A stretch of 64,000 nucleotides of DNA, taken from contig NZ_CP144164.1 in assembly GCF_037478005.1 (NCBI RefSeq), forward strand, positions 3,162,001 to 3,226,000, in the 5' to 3' direction. Position 1 is the stretch's first letter; each line of letters starts with the position of its first letter. The translations under genes were made by a program, and so were the position numbers. Origin of the DNA: Alteromonas sp. M12. GTDB lineage: Bacteria > Pseudomonadota > Gammaproteobacteria > Enterobacterales > Alteromonadaceae. Below, piece by piece: positions 34,577-43,360 of this stretch. The notes beneath the pieces were generated by a model. That model was not told where the DNA came from and did no database searches. It worked only from the letters and a program-made list of their open reading frames with translations.

Positions 34577-35413
34577 TTAGTTAGCTTTTTTAATATAAAA
34601 TAGACCGGGATTATTGCGCACCAAAGTAAATAATTGATTCAATTCAGCGATAGATTCAGATGCGCCAAGAAATAAAGCCCCATCGTTTTGCAGGCAAGCG
34701 GCAATTTGTTGCAGTATTTTCCGCTTATTGTTTACAGAAAAATAAATCAGCACATTTCGACAAAAAACCACGTCAAATCGGCCTAGCCCAGAATAACTAT
34801 TTAGTAAGTTCTGAGGTTTAAAATTCACCATAGAGACGATTTCTTTATCCAATTGCATGTGGTTGTTATCGACCGCTTTAAAAAAACGCTCTTTACGTTC
34901 CTCCGACAAACCTCTGCTAATCGAAATACTATCAAACTTGCCGGTTTTAGCCCGCTGAAGCATATCAGTTGAGATATCGGTAGCAACAATCTCCACGCCT
35001 AACGGGAAGGCTCTAGAATTAGCTCTTTTATATTCTTGAATACACATTGCAATGGAAAATGGTTCTTGCCCGGACGAACAAGCTGCGCTCCAAATTCTCA
35101 CTTTACGCTTTGCTTTAGAAAGCTCAGATAACAATCTATTAGATAGAATTTCGAAGGGGTATTTGTCACGGAACCACAAGGTTTCATTAGTAGTCATAGC
35201 ATCAACGACTTTTTCCCGCATCTTGGGGGAATGGCCGCTATACGCGATCTTCAGTAACTCAGAAATACTTGCCAAGTTTTCTTGGCGAACCAAGGGTCCT
35301 AGGCGACTATAAACTAAATAGCTTTTTTTCTCATTTAGTACAATACCGCACTGACGCTCTAAAAAATGCGTAAACTCTAAGAATTCGTGCGGCGCTAATT
35401 GATCTAATTTCAA
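34577..35413 (-). CDS. cheR: chemotaxis protein methyltransferase CheR
   Basis: A 278-residue SAM-dependent enzyme that methylates glutamates on chemoreceptors. The N-terminal helical domain has FLERQCGIVLNEKKSYLVYS and RLGPLVRQ. The catalytic domain includes TTNETLWFRDKYPFEIL, RIWSAACSSGQEPFSIAM (SAM-binding), EIVATDISTDMLQRAK, FDVVFCRNVLIYF and LGASESIAE. It lies 30 bases after cheV. The cheV-cheR pair upstream of flgB is a standard order in Vibrio and Alteromonas relatives. Confidence 0.96.
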   Translation of the reverse strand: MKLDQLAPHEFLEFTHFLERQCGIVLNEKKSYLVYSRLGPLVRQENLASISELLKIAYSGHSPKMREKVVDAMTTNETLWFRDKYPFEILSNRLLSELSKAKRKVRIWSAACSSGQEPFSIAMCIQEYKRANSRAFPLGVEIVATDISTDMLQRAKTGKFDSISISRGLSEERKERFFKAVDNNHMQLDKEIVSMVNFKPQNLLNSYSGLGRFDVVFCRNVLIYFSVNNKRKILQQIAACLQNDGALFLGASESIAELNQLFTLVRNNPGLFYIKKAN

Positions 35414-35442
35414 ACATTAATTTCCGTAGGTAAAGTAGAGCT

Positions 35443-36369
35443 TTATTTGTTAAACCATTTTTGCACAGCTGACGCTAGCTCATCTGGGTGAAATTTAGCA
35501 ATAAAGTCGTCTGCTCCAACTTTTTGTACCATTGCTTGATTAAATACACCGCTTAAAGAAGTATGCAATACTACTTTGAGTTTGCTTAGCTCCGGTGTGT
35601 TTTTGATCTCTGCAGTAAGTGTATAGCCATCCATTTCCGGCATTTCTATGTCAGACACCAACACACCAACTTTATCGGTGACGTCGCCAGTTTCTGCGGC
35701 AATTTCTTTTAAACGATTAAGCGCTTCAAGTCCATTTTTAGCCACTTCAATGTTTAATCCCAACGCAGCAAGTGCTTTTTTAACTTGGCTTCTTGCCACT
35801 GATGAATCATCAGCGATAAAGATAATTTTATCATTTGCAGGAGATTCTGACATATTTAAATCCGCTGCTAAATCTTCACTGACTTCAGTTTTTAATGGTG
35901 AGATTTCATTTAGAATCTTTTCCACATCAAGAATTTCAATCAACTCATCATCAACTTCCGTCACTGCAGTCAAATAACTTGCTTTCCCGGTACCTTGAGG
36001 AGGAGGCATAATTGCATCCCAATTGGTATTGATGATACGTTCAACTGAGCCGACTAAAAAACCCTGCACTGAACGGTTGTACTCAGCAATTATAATAAAT
36101 GCGTTGCGAACGTCTTCTATTTTTCTGCCGCCGGTTGCCATACTCAAGTCAATTACTGAGATCGTTTGGCCACGAATATGAGCAACACCTCGAATTAACT
36201 TATTTTGCTTAGGTATTGAGGTTAACTGGGGGCACTGCAATACTTCACGCACTTTAAATACATTGATGCCAAATCGCTGTCTGCCATTCAATCTAAATAG
36301 CAGCAATTCAAGTCGGTTTTGACCAACAAGTTGTGTGCGTTGATTAACTGAGTCAAGAACTCCCGACAT
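35443..36369 (-). CDS. cheV: chemotaxis coupling protein CheV
   Basis: CheV fuses a CheW-like coupling domain (LELLLFRLNGRQRFGINVFK, GVAHIRGQTISVIDLSMATG) with a receiver domain (IIFIADDSSVARSQVKKALA, VLVSDIEMPEMDGYTLTAEI containing the phosphorylatable Asp, and VLHTSLSG for the Thr/Ser site). It links chemoreceptors to CheA and tunes the response. The frame extends to a TTG at 36381; the ATG at 36369 follows GGGGTGG and is preferred. It diverges from flgA, leaving a 169-base shared promoter region. Confidence 0.95.
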   Translation of the reverse strand: MSGVLDSVNQRTQLVGQNRLELLLFRLNGRQRFGINVFKVREVLQCPQLTSIPKQNKLIRGVAHIRGQTISVIDLSMATGGRKIEDVRNAFIIIAEYNRSVQGFLVGSVERIINTNWDAIMPPPQGTGKASYLTAVTEVDDELIEILDVEKILNEISPLKTEVSEDLAADLNMSESPANDKIIFIADDSSVARSQVKKALAALGLNIEVAKNGLEALNRLKEIAAETGDVTDKVGVLVSDIEMPEMDGYTLTAEIKNTPELSKLKVVLHTSLSGVFNQAMVQKVGADDFIAKFHPDELASAVQKWFNK

Positions 36370-36394
36370 ATACCACCCCAATTAAATTTAAAGT

Positions 36395-36409
36395 AGGCAC
36401 AATTGTTGC
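36395..36409 (+). promoter_or_regulatory. sigma54-like promoter of flgA
   Basis: AGGCAC-AATTG-TTGC on the plus strand keeps the GG and GC with ten bases between them; one base off at the -24 part. It lies about 130 bases upstream of the flgA start in the cheV/flgA divergent gap. Confidence 0.5.
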
Positions 36410-36538
36410 GTTGTCCCTATTAGAAAACCAAGTTTAACTAATTTTAGCGCCAAAAATCGTATTTGTGACTGAATTTTGACGTTTATCTTTGTTTGCTTAA
36501 CGATTTAATAAGCATAGACAAAACGGCGGCACCTGAAC

Positions 36539-37270
36539 ATGAAAATATCGTTAATTCGTACAACTGGTAAGTTATTAAGTGTTTTCTTCAGCGCCTGTTT
36601 AACTCTCAACAGTGGTTTCGCTGCGGCGTCCAGCGACACTAACCCTGCTCACCAACAACTTAGTCAAGCAGTAGAAAATTACGTTAATACGCAGCTGAGG
36701 CATATAGCTGCAGCAAGTGATGATAACTTGCTAGTAAAAGCGATGCCATTAGACGAAAGGATAGTCATTCCTGATTGCCCTACTCCATTTACCATATCGG
36801 CTAGTAAAGAAGCGCTAGCGCAAAGTAACATAACGGTGAGAACCAGTTGTGAACAAACGAATTGGTATTTATATATGATGGTAAAAGCCACTCGCGTGCA
36901 ACCCGTAGTCGTGCTCACCACCTCGGTCAGTCCTGGCACTGTTTTAAATGAGAATGATGTTAAAGTTGTGATGCTTGATAAAAACCTAATAAGAACGAGT
37001 ACCTTTGCCGATATCAGCACTGTGGTAGGCGCTCGAATGAAAAAAAGAAGTCGACCTGGCCAACCCGTAGTCCCCGGCCAACTTTGTTTTGTATGTAAAG
37101 GAGACAGTATTCTGATTACCGCTGATACTGGTGGGGTAAGCATTAAAACCAAAGGTATAGCCCAACAGGATGGTAACCTTGGCGATACGATTGCGGTGAA
37201 AAACAGCAAGTCGAATAGAGTGGTGCATGCACAGGTGGTGAATACCCATCAAGTAGTGGTGCAGATTTAA
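36539..37270 (+). CDS. flgA: flagellar P-ring assembly chaperone FlgA
   Basis: A 243-residue periplasmic protein that helps FlgI assemble. A signal peptide (hydrophobic LLSVFFSACLTLNSGFAAAS) is followed by a variable half, then the SAF-type C-terminal half with VVLTTSVSPGTVLNENDVKV, GARMKKRSRPGQPVVPGQLC and a final VKNSKSNRVVHAQVVNTHQV, matching FlgA. It heads a plus-strand run flgA-flgM-flgN. Confidence 0.92.
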   Translation: MKISLIRTTGKLLSVFFSACLTLNSGFAAASSDTNPAHQQLSQAVENYVNTQLRHIAAASDDNLLVKAMPLDERIVIPDCPTPFTISASKEALAQSNITVRTSCEQTNWYLYMMVKATRVQPVVVLTTSVSPGTVLNENDVKVVMLDKNLIRTSTFADISTVVGARMKKRSRPGQPVVPGQLCFVCKGDSILITADTGGVSIKTKGIAQQDGNLGDTIAVKNSKSNRVVHAQVVNTHQVVVQI

Positions 37271-37358
37271 TATAATTAGCGTAAACTATGGGTTATTACA
37301 TCTGGTTAGCGCAGATTTGAGCTTATCTAAATAATATTTAATTTTTTCTACATTTAGC

Positions 37359-37385
37359 TAAAGGTCTTTAAGTTCCGGCCGATAA
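37359..37385 (+). promoter_or_regulatory. sigma28 (FliA) promoter of flgM
   Basis: TAAA, 15 bases, GCCGATAA: an exact match to the FliA consensus, 35 bases upstream of the flgM start. It lets FliA drive its own anti-sigma factor. Confidence 0.93.
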
Positions 37386-37419
37386 GATAAGTGAGGCAAA
37401 TTAGGTATTCGAGGTCATT

Positions 37420-37752
37420 ATGGCAATTAACAATATAAATAGTGGAAATCAAAAGCCACAACTTGAGAATCAGAGGCTGAATCAACAGCAATCTCAGAGT
37501 CAAGCGACTGCGCAATCTGCTGCTCAGCAATCTAAGTCTGCAGAAGCGCCACGTCAAGATTCAGTATCACTCACGCAATCTGCTCAGCAGCTTAGCCAGG
37601 TTCAAAAGAAATCTAGTGATACACCTGTCAATCAGGAAAAGGTCGACAAATTGAAAAAAGCCATACAGAATGGAGAATATCGCGTTAACCCTGAAGTATT
37701 GGCGCAAAAAATTAGCAAACTCGAAGCTCAAGTATTTGGCATTGAAGATTAG
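37420..37752 (+). CDS. flgM: anti-sigma28 factor FlgM
   Basis: A 110-residue FlgM with the usual disordered, Gln/Ser-rich N-terminal half (NQQQSQSQATAQSAAQQSKS) and a conserved C-terminal half: RQDSVSLTQSAQQLSQVQKK, VDKLKKAIQNGEYRVNPEVL, AQKISKLE. It binds FliA until the hook is finished and FlgM is exported. A perfect sigma28 promoter precedes it. Confidence 0.95.
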   Translation: MAINNINSGNQKPQLENQRLNQQQSQSQATAQSAAQQSKSAEAPRQDSVSLTQSAQQLSQVQKKSSDTPVNQEKVDKLKKAIQNGEYRVNPEVLAQKISKLEAQVFGIED

Positions 37753-37800
37753 AATTTGATGCCAGATTGGTTTAGCTTCTCAAAATAAAAGCAAAGCTAA

Positions 37801-38226
37801 ATGAAAAACCTAATTGCCCTCCTCCAAAAACAGAAACAACAACTTGATTCACTTATTTTATTGCTTGAGTCTGAGCTGCATTTAATCAGTACGCGAGACG
37901 CTGAATCACTCACTTCCGTTATCAATGAAAAATCGGAATTGTTAGAATCGATTGCCAGCACTGACAAAAGCGTTGAGCAGGAAGTTGAGAAACAACCTGA
38001 AGCAACATCAGAGCAAGCTGTAACAGACTTATTTGATCAAATTAATCAATCTTTGTCCCAATGTAAATTCAGAACCGAGATCAATCAAAAAGCGGTAGAA
38101 CAAGGTCAGTTGCGCTTGCAACATCTTCGCACTTTGCTGTTAGAATCCCGAGCTAAAGAAACCATGACTTACGATAAAAGCGGCAAACCTAAAGGTGGTT
38201 CTTCAGGCAAGAGTGTGACCGTTTAA
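37801..38226 (+). CDS. flgN: flagellar chaperone FlgN
   Basis: A 141-residue helical protein. The N-terminal KQKQQLDSLILLLESELHLI and ISTRDAESLTSVINEKSELL match the FlgN opening, which chaperones FlgK and FlgL. The C-terminal tail is basic and Gly/Ser-rich. It lies 48 bases after flgM, the usual order. Confidence 0.88.
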   Translation: MKNLIALLQKQKQQLDSLILLLESELHLISTRDAESLTSVINEKSELLESIASTDKSVEQEVEKQPEATSEQAVTDLFDQINQSLSQCKFRTEINQKAVEQGQLRLQHLRTLLLESRAKETMTYDKSGKPKGGSSGKSVTV

Positions 38227-38269
38227 AAGTTCGTTCTCAAAGGAATAGAGTTTAATAATAACGAACTTT
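38226..38269. terminator. convergent terminator-like inverted repeat flgN/flgP
   Basis: Arms AAAGTTCGTT (38226-38235) and AACGAACTTT (38260-38269) pair perfectly over ten bases around a 24-base loop. They lie where the convergent flgN and flgP transcripts meet; the right arm overlaps the end of flgP. The large loop makes it a moderate candidate. Confidence 0.5.
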
Positions 38270-38716
38270 CTTCACTTGTTTCGGCTTGGCAGTACTCAGA
38301 TATAAATCATGCACTAGGCTAAAATCCAACTCCAACTCTGTGGCATAAGAGTCATTGCCAATGGGGTAGCTTTTTACTACTCGTGCACCGCGGATCACAC
38401 CTTGAACACTGGCCATTAGTTGAGTATCAGTGAGCACAAGATTAGCCAAAGACTGTTCACCGTCAATTTTTTGTCCATAAACCTGCTCAGTTAGTTCACG
38501 GTAAGCATCCAGTTTCGATGCTTTCACTGCCATTAGTACTTTCGCTGAACGGTTACTTCCCCGTTGAGCATCTATTGGCGCATAGCCGATAGAGCGAATA
38601 ACAGGATAAGAATCAGGTTCGATGGTTTCCCACTCTACTTGTTTGTCTATGATGTTTTGACAACCGATTAATCCGGCTAGACATCCCGCAATCACAAAGG
38701 TATAAATTAGTTTCAT
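38252..38716 (-). CDS. flgP: flagellar assembly lipoprotein FlgP
   Basis: A 154-residue LPP20-family lipoprotein. The signal peptide MKLIYTFVIAGCLAGLIGC ends in a lipobox; EWETIEPDSYPVIRSIGYAP, AVKASKLDAYRELTEQVYGQ and VIRGARVVKSYPIGNDSYAT are the conserved FlgP stretches. FlgP forms outer-membrane-linked rings of polar flagella in Vibrio and Campylobacter. The frame runs to 38746, but the ATG at 38716 starts the signal peptide. Its usual partner gene flgO is not seen in the window. Confidence 0.88.
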   Translation of the reverse strand: MKLIYTFVIAGCLAGLIGCQNIIDKQVEWETIEPDSYPVIRSIGYAPIDAQRGSNRSAKVLMAVKASKLDAYRELTEQVYGQKIDGEQSLANLVLTDTQLMASVQGVIRGARVVKSYPIGNDSYATELELDFSLVHDLYLSTAKPKQVKKVRYY

Positions 38717-38814
38717 ATTTTTCTCAGTAGTATCTTTACAGCGCATTGTTAAGCTGCATTAGGCTTCAATTGATAATTCAAAACCATTTCAAACTGTCTT
38801 CAAGATTTTTCACT

Positions 38815-38829
38815 GCAATATTTGTTCCT
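38815..38829 (-). promoter_or_regulatory. possible sigma54 promoter of flgP
   Basis: Minus strand: AGGAAC-AAATA-TTGC keeps GG and GC with ten-base spacing but departs from TGGCAC at two positions. It is about 100 bases upstream of flgP. The remainder of the 320-base flgP/flgT gap shows no other clear signal. Confidence 0.35.
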
Positions 38830-39037
38830 TATCACAAAAAAATTGAGACCCAAGTATGTAGACCAACTGTGATAGAAGAAAATTGGTTACTGATTAACCG
38901 CCATCTGAAAACAGGTACAAAAGATGCATTACCTGATTTACTATCTATAGTAACTAAATACGTAAAAAGTGGCTACGCATGCAAATGCACACGTTAAAGC
39001 TGTTTTGAATTTAAGCGTTAATTGGATATTTTTTGAA

Positions 39038-40216
39038 ATGAAGCCCGTAAACTGCCAAATTTTTTCTGTTAAGTTAATCACTTTGTTCTGTGCCTTTTGC
39101 GCAGCGCTCTTTTCAGCGCAGTCGTTGGCAGCTTGGTTCGAGTCCAGTGGTCAAGCGGCAATAAGAAACGGCAATATTGAGTTAGCGCGGCAAAATGCGA
39201 CCCAAGAAGCAATTAAGCAAGTATTGTTATTTGCCGGAGCTTCGGTACACAGTGTGCAAAAAATGGCAAACGGCGTATTGCAAAATGATGACTTAACGAT
39301 TCGCGCCAGTGGCGAAGTCAATAGTATTGAATTAATAGATGAAGTTTTTAGAGATGGCTACCTCACAGTTTCCTTGCGGGCAGATATTTTCCCTCAAAAA
39401 AACACATGTCAATCATCAGAATACCCTAAAAGTATAGTTACCACTTGGCACCCAATAGACAACCGAGAGCAAGCCACTACCGGCAATCTATTTGAAATAG
39501 GTACTAGGTTGCCAGAAGTACTTCAACAAAACTTCGAAGACTTCGCACAGCAATCGAGTATTCAAACCATATTACCTTTCTACTATGCGCAACAACCGCT
39601 TTCAATGATCAACGATGCAATGGCACTAGCCAAACAATCAAGCTCTCAATATGTGCTAACTGCCACCGTTAAAGATCTAAGTTTAAACAATGTTAACCAG
39701 TCTAAATGGCAATTTTGGAATAACCCTACACCAATAAGAAATTTCAGTTATCAAGTTACCCTTTATGACGGTTACACTGGTACCTTGATGTGGCAGAAAT
39801 TATATTCTTCAAACGCGCCATGGGACTTCGATACTCATCAGAGTGTCGACATAAATAGCGGCCTCTTGTGGCAAAGTGCTTACGGTGTGGCAATTTCCTC
39901 AATCATGCAGGATATTGCGATTAACGTTGACGAAAAGTTAGCTTGTTCGCCTACGTACGGACGCATAATACAAGTAAGAGGTGATCAACTAACCCTCAAT
40001 ATTGGTAGCAACCAAGGCATTCAAAACGGTGATGAATTCACCCTATTTCAGCTGCAACAGAAACACAACCCTCAGGGCCAAACCTTTACTCAGTTTAATC
40101 TACACCCTACCCCAGTGCGAGTTGTGAGTGTTTCGCCAGGGACTGCGGTTGCGGTATCAAAAGACGGTACTTTACTGGCCAATATTCAAGCCAATGATTT
40201 TGTTTCCAAACAATAA
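39038..40216 (+). CDS. flgT: flagellar H-ring protein FlgT
   Basis: A 392-residue periplasmic protein. The signal peptide (KLITLFCAFCAALFSAQSLA) is followed by AWFESSGQAAIRNGNIELAR and NATQEAIKQVLLFAGASVHS, the FlgT N-terminal domain. The C-terminal domain includes GRIIQVRGDQLTLNIGSNQG and NGDEFTLFQLQQ. FlgT builds the H ring needed for sodium-driven polar motors in Vibrio. The open frame begins at 38969, but the ATG at 39038 gives a proper signal peptide. Confidence 0.9.
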   Translation: MKPVNCQIFSVKLITLFCAFCAALFSAQSLAAWFESSGQAAIRNGNIELARQNATQEAIKQVLLFAGASVHSVQKMANGVLQNDDLTIRASGEVNSIELIDEVFRDGYLTVSLRADIFPQKNTCQSSEYPKSIVTTWHPIDNREQATTGNLFEIGTRLPEVLQQNFEDFAQQSSIQTILPFYYAQQPLSMINDAMALAKQSSSQYVLTATVKDLSLNNVNQSKWQFWNNPTPIRNFSYQVTLYDGYTGTLMWQKLYSSNAPWDFDTHQSVDINSGLLWQSAYGVAISSIMQDIAINVDEKLACSPTYGRIIQVRGDQLTLNIGSNQGIQNGDEFTLFQLQQKHNPQGQTFTQFNLHPTPVRVVSVSPGTAVAVSKDGTLLANIQANDFVSKQ

Positions 40217-40361
40217 ATTAGGGGGCTTGCGATTAGATTATTGATGTCCTTTTAAGCACATCGAAATTGCTATTCGATTTCTCATTAAAAACCAGTAAAC
40301 CCAGACTTGTCTTAATACTGCCAAATTTAGTATAGTCTTGCCCGCTCTGATGTTGGAACAT

Positions 40362-40438
40362 GTCCCCTTAGCTCAGCTGGATAGAGCGACCCCCTCCTAA
40401 GGGGTAGGCCAGAGGTTCGAATCCTCTAGGGGACGCCA
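40362..40438 (+). tRNA. tRNA-Arg (anticodon CCU)
   Basis: A 77-base cloverleaf: acceptor GTCCCCT with AGGGGAC, D-arm GCTC/GAGC, anticodon stem closing a loop CTCCTAA (anticodon CCT in DNA), T-arm AGAGG-TTCGAAT-CCTCT, discriminator G and an encoded CCA. It reads AGG codons. Confidence 0.97.
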
Positions 40439-40476
40439 TTTGATTAGAATGTTTATAAAGGGGGAGTTTGTTAACG

Positions 40477-40926
40477 TCAATCGATAACCATTTGCGCTTG
40501 GCAAAACCAGAAGTTAATTAGGTCTTTCATTAATGCGACCAGATCAAAGTAGTTGTTTGGTTTGGTTAAATAGGCGTTACTGCCCAGAAAATAACACTCT
40601 TTGATATCAATTTCAGAATCAGACGTTGTGAAAATTATAACCGGTATATGTTTGAGTCTTGGATCTTGCTTAATTTCTGCCAGCGCTTCTCTCCCCGATT
40701 TACGCGGCATATTTAAATCTAGCAGTATCAAGTTTGGCAGCACTTCAGCGCTATTAAGCACCGATATTAGCTCTTCGCCATCTTGCGCAAACTTAATTTT
40801 ATCCAATGTCAGATTATTTTCAGTTAGCGCGTCACGGATCAGCTCTTGATCATCCAAATCATCTTCCGCCACTAAAATGTAACTGACCGCTCTAAGTTTT
40901 GTCGCTACTGAACTTATATTATTCAT
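40477..40926 (-). CDS. Rcp1-like single-domain response regulator
   Basis: A 149-residue stand-alone receiver. Acidic residues in ILVAEDDLDDQELIRDALTE, the phospho-acceptor Asp in NLILLDLNMPRKSGREALAE, Thr in VIIFTTSDSE and Lys in AYLTKPNNYFDL form the active site. The pattern LNMPRK-G and the extra DLDD acidic loop are typical of Rcp1-type regulators paired with phytochromes. It is the gene directly after the bacteriophytochrome kinase (95 bases), so it is its likely phosphotransfer partner. There is no output domain, so the downstream target is unknown. Confidence 0.88.
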   Translation of the reverse strand: MNNISSVATKLRAVSYILVAEDDLDDQELIRDALTENNLTLDKIKFAQDGEELISVLNSAEVLPNLILLDLNMPRKSGREALAEIKQDPRLKHIPVIIFTTSDSEIDIKECYFLGSNAYLTKPNNYFDLVALMKDLINFWFCQAQMVID

Positions 40927-41020
40927 GACTGGAACCTGTTTTCCCTTACAAAGGTCTTTGTTATTATTTTTAATCGCGAATATATCACAAGGTTCTGATT
41001 GTTAATAACGATAACGTACA

Positions 41021-43360
41021 CTAGTTAATTTTAGGGTCAATAAGAGGCACGGTTATGAAAAATGTAGCGCCTTTTCCAAGTTCTGAATCTGCCCAAATTT
41101 TACCGCCATGACGGCTCAATATCTTTTTACAGATAGCTAATCCCAAGCCTGTGCCTTCATACTCTGACTTACCATGAAGCCGTTCAAACAAACCGAATAT
41201 CTTTTGCATATGAATACCATCGAAACCTACCCCATTATCTTTGAACGCAATAGTCACAAATTTTTCATCTTTATGGGTGACATCAATATCAATTTTTGGC
41301 TGTGTTCCTTGTGAAGTAAATTTGATGGAGTTTTGAATTATGTTTTGTACCACACGACGTAATTGATTTTGGTCACCATAAACTTCGCCAATGTGAGCGG
41401 TATTGATAATCACGTCTTTTTCCGCGATTAACATTTCCAAATCAAGAATAACGTCTTGAATTAACTGATCAAAACTCAAATTAATGAATCCATCATTGGC
41501 ACGATGAATGCGCGAAAAGCTCAGAATACCTTTTATCAACGTTTGCATTCTTTGCGCTGAACTCATCATTTTTTCGAGATAAACTTTGCCTTTATCACTT
41601 AATGTTGACTCCGAATATTCAATTCGTCCACCAAATGATTGAATCTTTCGCAAAGGTTCTTGTAAGTCATGGGAAGCAACAAAAGCGAAACGCTCTAGTT
41701 CTCGGTTAGATTCTTCAGATTTCGAGAGTGCTTCCACAAGTTCGAGTTGAGCTCGCTCTTTGTTTGCAATTTCTATTCTGAGCTGCTCTGTCCGCGCCGC
41801 CACTTTCTGTTCCAAGGTTTCGTTTATTTGCTCTAAACGTTCCGATTTAGACAGCACATAATTAACCACAGTATTTCTAAATTTTAGCGCACAAGACAAC
41901 TCTATGGGTTCCCATGCCAGCGCTTGATTTTTCACATTCTCGCGCCACAACCTAAATGAACTGCGTGGCATCAGACGGTGACTACCGTCATCAAGAAATT
42001 CAATCATTTTTTCTGGTTTTCCTCCCCAATCTTTGGTTTGTTCTACTTCTTTTCTAAACCAAATAATAAATAGATTACTGACTGAGGAAACTGACAGAAT
42101 AAAAACACCGCTGGCAATATCGCTGATATCTGCAAATTCGGGGTAGTCTTTACTCAATGTGTTAGTGTAATAAATGGTATCGTTGATTAATTTATTAGAC
42201 GTCGCCCACTCATAAAGTGCTTCAATACGCTCAGTAGGAGGTGTTACCCCGAAACACTCGGTTTTATCTTCTAAACGCCAAGCTACACCGGTTGAATTCA
42301 TCATCCGTTTTAAATTTTTTGACTCTTCACGCAACCCGTCCGTAAAGAAAATATGTTCCGCCATTTTTTCAGTAATTGAGGCGTTTAGCGAACGTACGAC
42401 TGAATCTCGATGCTCGGCGTCCGCCTGCACTTTTAAGGAAATGATATATGACAGCATTAAACCAAAATACAGCGCCACTTCGCGGGTTTCAAAATTAACA
42501 ACGTGAGGTGAATAGTGATGACATGCGATTAGCCCCCATAACTTGCCAGAAACAATTAGGCTAATGGACATCGACGACTTTACGCCCATATTACGAAGAT
42601 ACTGACAATGTATCGGAGAAACACTTCTTAGCACCACTTGCCCAAGATCCACAGGTTGGTCTTGAGGATAGAGCGGCGATTGAATCGCATCCACATCTGC
42701 AAGTAAACGAATTGGATTTTTTATATAAAGTTCTCTAGCCTGTTTAGGGATGTCAGATTCAGGGAAATGTTGTTTTAAAAATGAATTTAACGAGTCTACT
42801 TTGGATTCTGCAACCACTTCACCGTTATAATCTTGATCAAACTTATACAGCATCACTCTATCAAAACCTGTGATATCTCGTATTTGATCGACTGCATGCT
42901 CGAATACACTCTCAATATCGTGGGTTACCATCAAGTTATTGAGTGACAAATTAATCAAGTTCTTTACTGGATTAAACGAGACAGCATCCTCATTAATTTT
43001 AGGTTCTAATTCAATAATTAGAAACCGCTCATTAATGCTCATCACCGCATTAAATTTTTGCGCGCTAGATTGTTGAGTAAGAAGGCTTACACGTTGAGGA
43101 TTGATCTCACTGAATCCATGCTCGAACTCCAGTTTCTTTAGAAGCTCTACAAAGTCGTTGTCCAGCAACTTATCTAGTGGTATTGAAACCAATTCGGTCA
43201 ACGGAATAGCTGTCAACTCTGCCATATTTTCACTAACGTAATGCACACGAAAAGTCTCAGGATGAACCACTAGCAGGTAACCATGAGGCTGTATTGAGCC
43301 AGGTATATGAATTGGTTCTTTATGACAATTATCTATGGTTACATCGAATTGCTCATTCAT
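41021..43360 (-). CDS. bphP: bacteriophytochrome histidine kinase
   Basis: A 779-residue red/far-red light sensor kinase. The PAS domain begins with DNCHKEPIHIPGSIQPHGYL, where Cys12 is the biliverdin attachment site. The GAF domain has FPESDIPKQARELY and VSPIHCQYLRNMGVKSSMSI, SGKLWGLIACHHYS. A PHY domain follows. The kinase part has RFAFVASHDLQEPLRKIQSF with the phospho-His near residue 562, then NQLRRVVQNIIQNSIKF, FKDNGVGFD and GTGLGLAICKKI. It overlaps bphO by eight bases; the heme oxygenase supplies its biliverdin. The domain order is complete and normal. Confidence 0.96.
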   Translation of the reverse strand: MNEQFDVTIDNCHKEPIHIPGSIQPHGYLLVVHPETFRVHYVSENMAELTAIPLTELVSIPLDKLLDNDFVELLKKLEFEHGFSEINPQRVSLLTQQSSAQKFNAVMSINERFLIIELEPKINEDAVSFNPVKNLINLSLNNLMVTHDIESVFEHAVDQIRDITGFDRVMLYKFDQDYNGEVVAESKVDSLNSFLKQHFPESDIPKQARELYIKNPIRLLADVDAIQSPLYPQDQPVDLGQVVLRSVSPIHCQYLRNMGVKSSMSISLIVSGKLWGLIACHHYSPHVVNFETREVALYFGLMLSYIISLKVQADAEHRDSVVRSLNASITEKMAEHIFFTDGLREESKNLKRMMNSTGVAWRLEDKTECFGVTPPTERIEALYEWATSNKLINDTIYYTNTLSKDYPEFADISDIASGVFILSVSSVSNLFIIWFRKEVEQTKDWGGKPEKMIEFLDDGSHRLMPRSSFRLWRENVKNQALAWEPIELSCALKFRNTVVNYVLSKSERLEQINETLEQKVAARTEQLRIEIANKERAQLELVEALSKSEESNRELERFAFVASHDLQEPLRKIQSFGGRIEYSESTLSDKGKVYLEKMMSSAQRMQTLIKGILSFSRIHRANDGFINLSFDQLIQDVILDLEMLIAEKDVIINTAHIGEVYGDQNQLRRVVQNIIQNSIKFTSQGTQPKIDIDVTHKDEKFVTIAFKDNGVGFDGIHMQKIFGLFERLHGKSEYEGTGLGLAICKKILSRHGGKIWADSELGKGATFFITVPLIDPKIN

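Noticed and set aside
38746..38997. 83-codon plus-strand frame between flgP and flgT
   Set aside because: It starts over the flgP leader, has no ribosome site or recognisable domain, and runs into the flgT leader; probably chance.
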